Shown here one piece after another: positions 1-8,445 of a stretch of 46,272 nt of DNA. The notes beneath the pieces were generated by a model. The model was not told the DNA's origin. It saw nothing but the letters and a program-made list of their open reading frames with translations, and ran no database searches. This DNA comes from Myxacorys chilensis ATA2-1-KO14. GTDB taxonomy: Bacteria > Cyanobacteriota > Cyanobacteriia > Leptolyngbyales > Leptolyngbyaceae. A program made the translations under genes and the position numbers. Position 1 is the first letter of the stretch. Every line of letters starts with the position of its first letter. Location of the stretch: NCBI GenBank assembly GCA_019359275.1, contig JAHHHP010000044.1:1-46272 (forward strand). The letters are read 5' to 3'.

Positions 1-55
1 CCTCCTGGTATCGGTCTACAATTCTCTGGCGGAGGTCGGGCGAGTAGGGTTGCAT
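1..55 (-). mobile_element. IS630-family transposase, N-terminal fragment (runs off left edge)
   Basis: Reading leftward from an ATG at 55-53, 18 codons remain in the window and begin MQPYSPDLRQRIVDRYQE. This matches the N-terminus of IS630/Tc1-like transposases, which open with a PYS-x-DLR-x-K/R-I-V-x-x-Y helix of the DNA-binding domain. Only the first helix is visible, so I cannot tell whether the element is intact or decayed. No terminal inverted repeat can be confirmed in 56-222. The ABC exporter gene that follows lies on the same strand and ends about 170 bases from this start, so the insertion end lies between them. Confidence 0.6.
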
Positions 56-157
56 AATCGCTAGCTTAGAGATGGCACTTTACATTACTCTAGCTTGTAC
101 CTCATTAGGCTGGAAAAGGCTGTAACTGATAGAAGAATGTAAGCTCAATAAATTTGC

Positions 158-181
158 ATAATTTAGAAAATAATTTAGAAA
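158..181. repeat. 12-bp perfect tandem duplication
   Basis: ATAATTTAGAAA occurs at 158-169 and again at 170-181 with no spacer and no mismatch. It lies in the AT-rich gap between the transposase start and the end of the ABC exporter gene. It is one of many two-copy tandem duplications in gaps of this window. Confidence 0.9.
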
Positions 182-222
182 AGGGTAAGCGCTAGACTTA
201 CCCCTAACATCGGTTCACTGAT

Positions 223-2073
223 TTAGGCGAGCAGTTCTCCCGTCTCTTGCAGCGCGTGTAAACGTTGATAGATACCACCATGATGAAGGAGTTCTTCGTG
301 GCTTCCGACTTCGGCAATGCTACCTTTGTCTAGCACCACGATTTTGTCAGCTTCTCGAACCGTACTGAGACGGTGAGCAATGATAATCAGAGTACGAGTT
401 CCAAGCAGCGATCGCATCGCCAACTGAATTGATCGCTCTGACTCGTAATCCAAACTCGATGTCGCTTCATCGAAGATCAGCACATCAGGGTCAACAATCA
501 AGGCACGCGCGATGCCAATCCGTTGGCGCTGACCCCCTGAAAGCCTAACTCCCCGTTCTCCAACAACCGTAGAATATTTGGCGGGCATCTGCTGAATGAA
601 GTCGTCTGCCTGAGCAATTCGACAGGCTTCGCGAACTTGATGCATCGTGGCGTTGGGATTGCCATAGATTAAATTGTCTAACAGCGTTCCGTTGAAGATA
701 TCAACTTCTTGATGCACGATCGCCAGTCGCTTTCGATACCCTGTGATATCTAATCGTCGGATATCGTAGCCGTCCATTAGAATTGCACCTTGATTCGGTT
801 CAAAGTAGCGAAACAGGAGCTTTACGAGAGTTGATTTACCGGAACCCGATCGCCCCACTAAGGCAACCGTTTGATATGGCTCAATTAAAAGATTGATATC
901 CTTTAAAACTGGGCGGTCTGCTGCATATCCAAAGGTGAGGTGGGAAAACTCGACTTTCCCTGTGAACTGATAACTAGGAATGGATTCCGCAGTTTCATTC
1001 GGATAGCGCGACCGATCTATTGCACTTGCATCGGTTCCAACAGGTAACTGCATAAACTCGTGAAAGCGAATCATTGAGCCATAGCGACGAGCTAGAAATT
1101 CTGCAACTTGACTAATCGGTTCAACTTCCGCAAACGCCATGCTGGACACGGTGAACGTTGTAATGAAGTGCCCCAAGGAAATGTTGCCTTGAGCCGTTGC
1201 AATTACTGTCAGCACAAACACGAGGAAAACACTGGACTGGACAACGATGCGTTCGTACATAGCAAGGTTGACGTAGCCTTTGTGAATCCGATAGTCCAGC
1301 ACCTTGAACTCGCGATCGAGGCGTTGCCGCTGCCGTTTCAATTCTGAGGTTTCGGTTGCAAACGCTTTGACCGTTTTAATGTTGGTGATAATTTCAGATG
1401 TTCGACTTTCGGTGTCCTCCATGTATTTGTCGAGCTTCTCTTCTTGACTAGAAAGGCGCTTAAGCCCTAGTAGATTGAATCCTACGATTCCTACAAAACA
1501 AACGAGCAGCAATATTGCAATTCGCCACTCGATCAGAAAAACGACAACGAAAATACCAAAGACTCGAAAGAAACGCGGAAGCAAATTTCCAACGACTTCA
1601 GGATAACTCCAGGTATGATTAGATAATCCTTTTGCAACGCGGGCAGAAATACGTCCAGGATTATTTTCGTCATAAAATTCTATTGGTAGCGTCAACACTT
1701 TCTGAATTGCTTTTTCAGCGTTCTCGCGGCGCGCCCGGAATGCTGTATCCCACGAGAACCATGCCCCAAGCCAAGGTTGAATTGGAGCGCGGCCCACGGA
1801 GATAATAAACACTAGAATGAGCAAGACAGCAAGTGTGAAGGTGCGATTATCCAACTCTAAACGGCTGCCCACTCCAACCCATTGAGCAATCCCATCAATC
1901 ACCCCTTGAGTAGGGCGATCGACCGCTTGACCAGACAGAACATTAAGAATTTGCCCGATCGCGTAGGGAACGAACAGATCGAAAATCTCGAACAGACTCA
2001 TCATTGCAACACTGAAAAGAGAGACTCTCCAGTAGTTGCGGAAGTAAAAAACGATATTTTGAAACTTAGCCAT
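223..2073 (-). CDS. ABC exporter, fused membrane and ATPase domains
   Basis: This is a 616-residue half-transporter of the exporter (MsbA/MDR-like) type. It has an N-terminal six-helix membrane domain (about residues 15-335) and a C-terminal nucleotide-binding domain. The Walker A motif GRSGSGKST lies near residue 405, the signature LSGGQRQR near 510 and Walker B LIFDEATSSLD near 530, with the H-loop in IIAHRLS. All catalytic residues are present, including the Glu after Walker B, so it should hydrolyse ATP as a homodimer or as the active half of a heterodimer. The substrate (lipid, drug or peptide) cannot be read from the sequence. The start is supported by a perfect AGGAGGT just upstream. 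No partner half-transporter is adjacent. Confidence 0.93.
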   Translation of the reverse strand: MAKFQNIVFYFRNYWRVSLFSVAMMSLFEIFDLFVPYAIGQILNVLSGQAVDRPTQGVIDGIAQWVGVGSRLELDNRTFTLAVLLILVFIISVGRAPIQPWLGAWFSWDTAFRARRENAEKAIQKVLTLPIEFYDENNPGRISARVAKGLSNHTWSYPEVVGNLLPRFFRVFGIFVVVFLIEWRIAILLLVCFVGIVGFNLLGLKRLSSQEEKLDKYMEDTESRTSEIITNIKTVKAFATETSELKRQRQRLDREFKVLDYRIHKGYVNLAMYERIVVQSSVFLVFVLTVIATAQGNISLGHFITTFTVSSMAFAEVEPISQVAEFLARRYGSMIRFHEFMQLPVGTDASAIDRSRYPNETAESIPSYQFTGKVEFSHLTFGYAADRPVLKDINLLIEPYQTVALVGRSGSGKSTLVKLLFRYFEPNQGAILMDGYDIRRLDITGYRKRLAIVHQEVDIFNGTLLDNLIYGNPNATMHQVREACRIAQADDFIQQMPAKYSTVVGERGVRLSGGQRQRIGIARALIVDPDVLIFDEATSSLDYESERSIQLAMRSLLGTRTLIIIAHRLSTVREADKIVVLDKGSIAEVGSHEELLHHGGIYQRLHALQETGELLA

Positions 2074-2350
2074 ATAACCTCCTGGGAGCGGCTAAAGTAG
2101 GTCGCCCTGACGGATGTTGAATTCGATTCAAACAGAAATCGCGAGACAGACTATCTTAGCTATCTCGATTCGGGCAAGCGGAGGGCTTGCAAGACTGGTA
2201 TCAGCAGAAAATTTTTGAGAACGTCTAGCGCGTAGAGCTAGTAAAGGTGTCTCTTCATAGAAGTACTGGCGATCAGATTTATTATTGTACTACAAATAAT
2301 ACAGAAGACTACACTTAAATTTCGCAATCTCTAAATATTGGTTAGGCCGC
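2074..2350. other. gap between the ABC exporter start and the ftsH terminator
   Basis: This gap holds the leader of the ABC exporter gene, with its ribosome binding site directly before the start. I see no conserved reading frame, RNA gene or convincing promoter in it. It becomes AT-rich toward 2280-2350. Confidence 0.5.
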
Positions 2351-2352
2351 AT

Positions 2353-2385
2353 AAAAAATAGGGGCCGCCGTGGCAACCCCTATTT
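2353..2385 (-). terminator. Rho-independent terminator of ftsH
   Basis: AAATAGGGG (2356-2364) pairs perfectly with CCCCTATTT (2377-2385). On the minus strand the stem is followed directly by a run of T. It lies 27 bases after the ftsH stop codon. Confidence 0.85.
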
Positions 2386-2411
2386 CTCAAGTCTGACATC
2401 TAAGTTTGAAC

Positions 2412-4301
2412 CTAGAGAACAGGAACAAAGCGCTCCTTCTCAGGAACCGTCGTGTACTCTGCCACAATCTGACGGAACTCATCACCCTCGATCGTTTCTT
2501 TCTCGATTAGCAAGTCAACTAAGCGATCGATAACTTCGCGGTTGTCTCGCATGATCTGACAGGTTTCTTGATAGCAGCGTTCCACAATGTCGTGAACCTG
2601 GGCGTCAATGCGAGATGCGATATCTTCGGAGTACTCCGATCGCGTCATCCAACCACCACCCAAGAAGACTTCGCCTTGCTGACTTTCAAGAGACATTGGA
2701 CCGAGAGGAGACATGCCGAAGCGAGTTACCATTTGTCTCGCCATGCCCGTCAACTGCTGTAAGTCGTTTCCGGCTCCAGTTGTGATCTCTGCATCCCCAA
2801 AGATGACCGCCTCTGCTGCCCGTCCACCCAATGCACCTTTGATGCGGGCTAAAATCTGCGATCGCGAAATCAATCCCTGATCTTCAGACGGTGTAAACCA
2901 GGTCAATCCTTGTGCCTGACCACGTGGAACTAGCGTCACCTTCTGCACCGGATCGTGGTCTTTCACCAGCGTACCAACGATCGCGTGACCGACTTCGTGA
3001 TAGGCAATTAAGCGCTTACTCTTGCTATCAACCAGTGGCGTGCCCTCCATACCAGCGACGATCCGGTCAACAGCATCATCGATTTCTAGCATGGTCATCG
3101 CATCCTTGCGACGGCGAGCAGTAAGGATTGCGGCTTCGTTCAGCAAGTTCGCTAAATCTGCACCAGAGAATCCAGGGGTGCGACGTGCGATCGCTTCGAG
3201 AGAAACCTCGTCGGCAATCTTTTTATCACGCGCATGAACTTCTAGGACTTCGAGACGACCTTTAATATCGGGAACGTCTACCATCACCTGACGGTCAAAC
3301 CGACCCGGACGCAAGAGCGCAGAATCTAGTACATCCGCCCGGTTGGTTGCCGCGATGATAATGATTCCGGTATTGCCCTCAAAACCATCCATCTCGGTCA
3401 AGAGTTGGTTCAAGGTTTGTTCCCGCTCATCGTTGCCGCCGCCAATACCTGCGCCACGCTGACGACCAACGGCATCAATCTCATCGATAAAGATGATGCA
3501 AGGTGCATTTTCTTTAGCTTTTTTGAACAAGTCGCGAACGCGAGACGCGCCCACACCAACAAACATTTCGACAAACTCAGAACCCGAAATCGAGAAGAAT
3601 GGAACTCCCGCTTCTCCTGCGATCGCTTTTGCCAACAACGTCTTACCTGTTCCCGGAGGTCCAACGAGCAAGACGCCCTTCGGAATACGCGCTCCAACTG
3701 CCGTAAAGCGCTCAGGCTTCTTTAAGAAGGTGACAACTTCTTGCAACTCTTCTTTTGCTTCTTCAATTCCAGCGACATCATCAAACAAAACGCCTGTCTT
3801 AGCATCCATCTGAAAACGCGCTTTAGATTTCCCGAAACTCATCGCTTGTCCAGGGCCACCCGGAACATTGCTAGAGCGACGGAACAAGAAGAACAAGCCA
3901 CCCAGTAAAAGAATTGGGAAGACCAAGTTACCCAAAAGACCCCATACCGCGCCATCGTTGCGAATCGGATGGGAATCAAAGTTAATGTTGGACGTCCGCA
4001 AACGAGTAATTAGCTCAGGCGTATTTCCCGGAAGATCAACCCGCAAGCGCTGTAGCCGGTTGTCCAGTTCGGGGTCAACCGCTTCGATAATGGCAGTCCG
4101 TCCACCATCATATAGATCAACGCTCTTAATCCGGTTATTGTCTAAATACTCCAAGAACCGCCCATAGGTCATGCGGGTATTGGCAGCATTTTTATTAGCT
4201 ATTGCATCTGGGTTTGGAGCGAATGACCCTTGCCACAGGAAAAACCCAACTACTAAAGCGGGCAGTGCCCATAACAGGATTGTTCTCCAGGATGATTTCA
4301 T
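2412..4301 (-). CDS. ftsH: ATP-dependent zinc metalloprotease FtsH (FtsH2-type)
   Basis: This 629-residue membrane AAA+ protease is very close to cyanobacterial FtsH2 (Synechocystis Slr0228), which with FtsH3 degrades damaged D1 during photosystem II repair. Visible elements are an N-terminal membrane helix (about residues 7-25), a lumenal domain, a second helix near 118-140, Walker A GPPGTGKT near 213, Walker B IIFIDEID, and the zinc site HEVGH near 433. The M41 peptidase domain follows to the C-terminus. The opening MKSSWRTILLWALP matches FtsH2 homologues, which supports the start. It is a single-gene unit followed by its own terminator. Assignment to the FtsH2 rather than FtsH1/4 clade rests on remembered similarity and needs a tree. 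Confidence 0.96.
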   Translation of the reverse strand: MKSSWRTILLWALPALVVGFFLWQGSFAPNPDAIANKNAANTRMTYGRFLEYLDNNRIKSVDLYDGGRTAIIEAVDPELDNRLQRLRVDLPGNTPELITRLRTSNINFDSHPIRNDGAVWGLLGNLVFPILLLGGLFFLFRRSSNVPGGPGQAMSFGKSKARFQMDAKTGVLFDDVAGIEEAKEELQEVVTFLKKPERFTAVGARIPKGVLLVGPPGTGKTLLAKAIAGEAGVPFFSISGSEFVEMFVGVGASRVRDLFKKAKENAPCIIFIDEIDAVGRQRGAGIGGGNDEREQTLNQLLTEMDGFEGNTGIIIIAATNRADVLDSALLRPGRFDRQVMVDVPDIKGRLEVLEVHARDKKIADEVSLEAIARRTPGFSGADLANLLNEAAILTARRRKDAMTMLEIDDAVDRIVAGMEGTPLVDSKSKRLIAYHEVGHAIVGTLVKDHDPVQKVTLVPRGQAQGLTWFTPSEDQGLISRSQILARIKGALGGRAAEAVIFGDAEITTGAGNDLQQLTGMARQMVTRFGMSPLGPMSLESQQGEVFLGGGWMTRSEYSEDIASRIDAQVHDIVERCYQETCQIMRDNREVIDRLVDLLIEKETIEGDEFRQIVAEYTTVPEKERFVPVL

Positions 4302-4502
4302 AAACTGGCGACCTCAATCACGGCTACAACAACTAATCTCAATCGTACTCAAAAGCAAGATTTTCTTACTCATGCAGAAGGAGTGAATCACCCTTCAAAT
4401 GGGGTTTAACCCTTTGTCCTATGCACGGATAAATAATTTTTCAAGCATTTTAATGAGAGAATCTTAACTAAATGTAACGTAAATCGTGACATTCAGGCAA
4501 CG

Positions 4503-4531
4503 AAATCACAAAGACTAAAATCACAAAGACT
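4503..4531. repeat. 14-bp tandem duplication, period 15
   Basis: AAATCACAAAGACT occurs at 4503-4516 and 4518-4531, separated by one A. It lies in the 280-base gap between the ftsH start and the gltX stop. Confidence 0.85.
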
Positions 4532-4581
4532 GTGAGTTCAGCTATCCCAATTCATAGCCCTAGCGTTACGAATCTGAGTGG

Positions 4582-6039
4582 TTAAAGATTTTGCGAAGCG
4601 CTGATCGCTATAGCTTGCTCAAAGCTATAGCGATCCATGCCTTTCTGATTCAACAGCAGCCACGATTGCACCAAATCCGGTCCTTGCAACGCTCCAGTCA
4701 AAGAGGCTCTCAAAGACTTCATCACCAAGCCTTTTTTCAGGTTTTGCTCTTTCACAACCTGTTTAATGATGGCTTGAATTGCATCTTCTGTTAATTGAGT
4801 ATCAGGATCGGTAGCCGCAAGAATGGCGTTAAGTGCAGCAGCAGAGCCGTCTTGCTGGAGATGGGCTTTAGCATCTTCAGTAAAGGTTAATGGCATGAAT
4901 AGATAGCGCGTCATCGGAACGGCTTCATCTAATCTTGATAGGCTCGGGGCGACTAAGGCCGCAATTTTTTCAAGCCAGTCGCGATCGCGGGTTTCATCAA
5001 ACGGATAGTTCGCATCTCGCCAATACGGAATCAAGGTATCGGTAACATGCTCCACGGGCATCGAGTGCAAATACTGTCCATTCAGCCAGTTCAGCTTATC
5101 CCAATCGAACTTCGCCCCGGCTTTATTCACGCGATCGAACCCGAACTGCTGTGCTGCTTCTGCAAGAGTGAAAATTTCAGTCATCGGTTCTGGAGGAGAC
5201 CAGCCGAGCAGGGTCATATAATTCGTGATGCCTTCTGGGGTGTAACCCATTTGCTTAAAGTCAGAAATCGACGTAACGCCATCGCGCTTCGAGAGCTTCT
5301 GACCCGCTTGATTGAGGATTAAGGGCGTGTGCCCAAATTCTGGAACGGTTGCGTCTAATGCCTCGTACAGCAAAATTTGCTTTGGCGTATTACCAATGTG
5401 ATCTTCTCCACGAATCACATGGGAGATCTGCATATCAATATCATCGACCACCACTACAAAGTTGTAGAGCGGTTGACCAATTCCATGCGTATCTGCGGCA
5501 CGAGAAATTACCATATCTCCGCCGAGATCAAGCCCTTTCCAAGTGACGGTTCCGCGAACTAAATCTGTCCAAGAAATCTCGCGATCGTCGTCAATCTTGA
5601 ACCGAATCACAGCTTTTCGACCTTCTGCCTCAAATGCGGCTTGCTGTTCTGGCGTCAAGTTTCGGTGACGATTATCGTAGCGGGGGGCTTCATGACGAGC
5701 TTTCTGCGCTTCTCGCATCGCCTCTAGTTCTTCCGGCGTGTCATAAGCGCGATAGGCTAAACCTTTATCGAGCAAGGATTGAATGTTCTGAGCATAGAGA
5801 TCCAAGCGATCGCTCTGAAAGAATGGTCCTTCATCCCAAGTCAACCCCAGCCAGGTTAAGCCGTCGAGGATGTTTTGCGTAAATTCGGGCCGCGATCGCT
5901 CTAAATCCGTATCTTCAATTCTCAGAATAAATTTGCCGCCTTGATGACGCGCAAACAGCCAGTTGAAAACAGCGGTTCTCGCCGTTCCAATGTGTAAATT
6001 TCCGGTGGGACTAGGGGCGATGCGAACTCGAACAGACAT
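4582..6039 (-). CDS. gltX: glutamyl-tRNA synthetase
   Basis: This 485-residue class I aminoacyl-tRNA synthetase charges tRNA-Glu for translation. In cyanobacteria it also feeds glutamyl-tRNA into tetrapyrrole synthesis, and most use a non-discriminating form that also charges tRNA-Gln. The ATP-binding HIGH motif is read as HIGT (about residues 16-19, within PSPTGNLHIGTARTA) and the KMSKS motif as KLSKRDG near residue 250. The length is normal for the bacterial enzyme and the frame is intact. The start ATG is at 6039, and the first residues MSVRVRIAPSPTGNLH are canonical. The 3' end contains a perfect inverted repeat, listed separately. Confidence 0.97.
   Translation of the reverse strand: MSVRVRIAPSPTGNLHIGTARTAVFNWLFARHQGGKFILRIEDTDLERSRPEFTQNILDGLTWLGLTWDEGPFFQSDRLDLYAQNIQSLLDKGLAYRAYDTPEELEAMREAQKARHEAPRYDNRHRNLTPEQQAAFEAEGRKAVIRFKIDDDREISWTDLVRGTVTWKGLDLGGDMVISRAADTHGIGQPLYNFVVVVDDIDMQISHVIRGEDHIGNTPKQILLYEALDATVPEFGHTPLILNQAGQKLSKRDGVTSISDFKQMGYTPEGITNYMTLLGWSPPEPMTEIFTLAEAAQQFGFDRVNKAGAKFDWDKLNWLNGQYLHSMPVEHVTDTLIPYWRDANYPFDETRDRDWLEKIAALVAPSLSRLDEAVPMTRYLFMPLTFTEDAKAHLQQDGSAAALNAILAATDPDTQLTEDAIQAIIKQVVKEQNLKKGLVMKSLRASLTGALQGPDLVQSWLLLNQKGMDRYSFEQAIAISASQNL
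4603..4635. repeat. 14-bp perfect inverted repeat inside the gltX 3' end
   Basis: GATCGCTATAGCTT (4603-4616) is perfectly complementary to AAGCTATAGCGATC (4622-4635), with a 5-base loop. The repeat is in the coding region and specifies roughly the residues DRYSFEQAIAIS, about 20 bases before the stop codon. It can form a strong RNA hairpin. No long T run follows on the minus strand, so a simple intrinsic terminator is not clear. Confidence 0.85.
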
Positions 6040-6098
6040 AAAAAACGCTACGAGAGGGATTTTGTATTCCTCATTCTAGCGGTACAGCGATGCTGGCT

Positions 6099-6545
6099 TC
6101 ATGACTCTGGCAGAAAGTCCTCATCTAAAGCCTGTTCCAAGGTGTAGTGAGACGCTTCTGGAAACGTGCGCAGGGCCAGACTGGTTTCATCTGCCGCAAT
6201 TTTCCGCCCATCTGAGTAAGCCTCTTCTAACACAGATGGTAAGAAATTCTTCAAGCTCGGACTATCTCTTAAAATCCTTGCGATCTTAATCCTTGAATTC
6301 CGAATGGAAGATTTCCAACTATTACACTGCTGTTCAGGCTGGAATTGCCACTTCAGCAAATGAGTAAAGATCACTACCAGATGACTCTCCAACGCTTGTC
6401 GATCGCGCTTTGCCAAATCCTCAATCTCCTCCAACAGGTGAGTTAAGTCTAAATCCTCGTAGCGTCCTTCTCGTAACGCTTGAAGTTGAGACTGAACCCA
6501 CAGATTAAAGTCTGTGTCATAGAGAACCTGAGTTTTTAGCATCAA
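6099..6545 (-). CDS. DUF29 family protein
   Basis: This 148-residue soluble protein has the DUF29 pattern, a family greatly expanded in cyanobacteria. An N-terminal YDTDFNLWVQSQLQALREGRY helix leads to DLTHLLEEIEDLAKRDRQALESHL and then to HLLKWQ, followed by a segment resembling RxSRxxIxxLLxxSPSLK. Function is unknown for the family. It lies 59 bases upstream of gltX on the same strand, so co-transcription is possible. There is a second in-frame ATG one codon after the first, and I cannot choose between them. Confidence 0.85.
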   Translation of the reverse strand: MMLKTQVLYDTDFNLWVQSQLQALREGRYEDLDLTHLLEEIEDLAKRDRQALESHLVVIFTHLLKWQFQPEQQCNSWKSSIRNSRIKIARILRDSPSLKNFLPSVLEEAYSDGRKIAADETSLALRTFPEASHYTLEQALDEDFLPES

Positions 6546-6681
6546 CTTGCCTCGTCTGAGTCATAGCAATATCTTAATCTGCTTGAGATTTACTGGTTAC
6601 TCGCCAGACTTACATACTTATAGATAAGAAACCGCGATCGCGCTGATCTAGCAGATTCGCTGGAAATAAGACTTAAAGCAA

Positions 6682-6708
6682 AAGGCACGCTAGAATCTAG
6701 CGTGCCTT
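6682..6708 (-). terminator. Rho-independent terminator of tRNA-Asp
   Basis: AAGGCACGCTA (6682-6692) pairs perfectly with TAGCGTGCCTT (6698-6708) around a 5-base loop. On the minus strand it is followed by TTTTGCTTT. It lies 26 bases downstream of the tRNA. Confidence 0.9.
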
Positions 6709-6734
6709 CAAATGGTTTACTTCTTATCTTTCTA

Positions 6735-6808
6735 CGGGACTGACGGGGCTCGAACCCGCAACTTCCGCCGTGACAGGGCGGTGCTCTAACCAATTGAACT
6801 ACAGTCCC
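6735..6808 (-). tRNA. tRNA-Asp (anticodon GUC)
   Basis: The minus strand begins GGGACTGTAGTTCAATTGG and ends with a 3' strand CAGTCCC that pairs with the 5' GGGACTG, followed by discriminator G. The anticodon loop CTGTCAC gives GUC. The T-arm reads GCGGGTTCGAACCCCGT and carries the canonical GTTCGAA. It is 74 bases long without an encoded CCA, which is normal in cyanobacteria. An intrinsic terminator follows. Confidence 0.97.
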
Positions 6809-6914
6809 TTGTTCGGGTGAGCGCTTTGTTTTCAGCGCGATCTTTATTATCTCGATCGCGCCTGCTTTTGTCAAACATTTTTTCGTTTGAAGCATTCCTC
6901 ACCCAAAATTAGAG

Positions 6915-7127
6915 CTACTTGGCAGCACGATATTCTGCATCCATCCAGCATCGCGGGAGGCTCTCACCGGACGGAAACACTAGCACATCTTTTCCATAGG
7001 ATTCGGGATCTTGTTCTTCTTGTCCGTCTTGAATCCGAACAGGGACGGCATTCTCAGCCGGGTTAACGAGAGCCTGAACGTCTAAAACTTCAACTAAACT
7101 TCCGGTTTCTTTTTCTTGCAATAGCAT
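6915..7127 (-). CDS. small conserved cyanobacterial protein of unknown function
   Basis: This 70-residue acidic protein begins MLLQEKETGSLVEVLDVQAL, is rich in Glu, Asp and Gln in the middle (QDGQEEQDPESYGKD), and ends SLPRCWMDAEYRAAK. It has no signal peptide or membrane helix. It resembles a short protein family found across cyanobacteria, but I know no function. It is divergent from the DUF39 gene, sharing a 106-base region with it. A ribosome binding site is not obvious, and confidence comes mainly from protein-like composition and context. Confidence 0.6.
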   Translation of the reverse strand: MLLQEKETGSLVEVLDVQALVNPAENAVPVRIQDGQEEQDPESYGKDVLVFPSGESLPRCWMDAEYRAAK

Positions 7128-7233
7128 CTGTCTGATCTTTCCTTAGCAATTTCGTTACCTTCTTAGGATGCAGTGGAATGTGGTGATTCTCATCTGTCCC
7201 AAGGTAAATTAAGCAACTGGGGGAAATACATTC

Positions 7234-8442
7234 ATGCGATCGATTGCGGAAATCAACGACAAAATTCAGCGCGGACAAGCCGTTGTTCGCACTGTGGAAG
7301 AAGTTAAAGCTCAGGTGGCTGAGGTTGGTGTCGCTCAAACGGCGAAAGAAGTCGATGTAGTAACAACGGGGACATTTGAGCCAATGGAGTCGTCTGGCGC
7401 AATCCTCAACTTAGGACAGACCGATCCACCAATTAAAATTCGGCAATGCTGGATTGATGGAGTCCTAGCCTATGCAGGGTTTGGAGCCGTCGATTTGTAT
7501 CTAGGAGCCTCTCAAGCGGCAGAATATTCTGGGGCGACGGAACTGAGTGACGCGGAAGATCGCCGAGAGGGAGCCGAGAGCCGCGTGAGACAGCGTGGCG
7601 GCGGACATGTGATTGAGGAATTGATTGCAGGTCACTCGGTTCCGCTTAGAGCGGTAGGACAAGTAACAGACTGCTACCCTCGCGCCTCGTTTGAGACCAC
7701 TATTTCGCGGGATACGATTAATCAGTTTTACCTGTTCAATCCGCGCAATTTGTATCAGAACTTCATAGTTGGCGTGAACGGTGGAGATCGCGCTTTGTTC
7801 ACTTATTTAGGTCCGCTTCAACCCCGTTTGGGAAATGCGGTTTACTCAAATCCGGGCGCAATTTCACCGTTATTAAATGATCCAGATTTAGACCTGATCG
7901 GCATTGGAACGCGAGTCTTTTTAGGGGGTGCGATCGGGTATGTCACATGGGAAGGAACTCAGCATTTTCCGCTTCAAAAACGTCTGCCGAATCGAACACC
8001 AATCGGTCCCGCAGCAACGTTGGCACTCGTGGGCGATGCGAAACAAATGGACGCTAAATGGGTGAGAGGCTGTTATTTGCGGGGCTACGGTCCATCACTG
8101 ATGTTGGGCGTTGGAATTCCGTTACCCGTCCTCACAGAAAACGTGATCGTTCATTGTGCGGTTCAAGATCAGGATTTAGTTGCGCCTATAGTAGATTTCT
8201 CGATTCCAAGACGGGTACGCCCGACATTTGGACTGGTAAGCTATGCTCAGTTGAAATCAGGCAAATTAATCATTGACGGAAAATCTGTTCGGGTTGCACC
8301 GCTTGCCAGCATTTATCGATCGCGCCAAGTTGCCCTTGAGTTGAAACAGTGGATTGAACAAGGGACATTCACCTTGACTGAGCCTGTATCATCAATTCCG
8401 AACGATCGCACCTTTATTCCTCAAGATATGCGAGGCTCGTAA
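7234..8442 (+). CDS. homocysteine-biosynthesis (DUF39/HcyBio) family protein
   Basis: This 402-residue protein opens RSIAEINDKIQRGQAVVRTVEE, the signature start of the DUF39 family. In methanogens a member of the family takes part in making homocysteine from aspartate semialdehyde and sulfide, together with a ferredoxin-domain partner. Two cysteines in conserved-looking settings are visible, C72 in RQCWIDGVLAYAG and C147 in GQVTDCYPR, and are likely the catalytic pair. The Gly-rich stretches GIGTRVFLGGAIGYV and GYGPSLMLGVGIPLPV also fit the family. A GGGGGA ribosome binding site precedes the ATG. No ferredoxin-domain partner gene lies beside it. It is followed after 3 bases by an alpha/beta hydrolase, which suggests co-translation. 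Confidence 0.82.
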   Translation: MRSIAEINDKIQRGQAVVRTVEEVKAQVAEVGVAQTAKEVDVVTTGTFEPMESSGAILNLGQTDPPIKIRQCWIDGVLAYAGFGAVDLYLGASQAAEYSGATELSDAEDRREGAESRVRQRGGGHVIEELIAGHSVPLRAVGQVTDCYPRASFETTISRDTINQFYLFNPRNLYQNFIVGVNGGDRALFTYLGPLQPRLGNAVYSNPGAISPLLNDPDLDLIGIGTRVFLGGAIGYVTWEGTQHFPLQKRLPNRTPIGPAATLALVGDAKQMDAKWVRGCYLRGYGPSLMLGVGIPLPVLTENVIVHCAVQDQDLVAPIVDFSIPRRVRPTFGLVSYAQLKSGKLIIDGKSVRVAPLASIYRSRQVALELKQWIEQGTFTLTEPVSSIPNDRTFIPQDMRGS

Positions 8443-8445
8443 GTC

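Noticed and set aside
3405..3813. Plus-strand frames opposite ftsH
   Set aside because: They are antisense shadows of a strongly conserved gene, rich in Ser, Arg and Thr, as expected from antisense translation.
6590..6895. A 101-codon minus-strand frame across the tRNA
   Set aside because: It runs through the tRNA-Asp gene and its terminator, so it cannot be a conserved protein.
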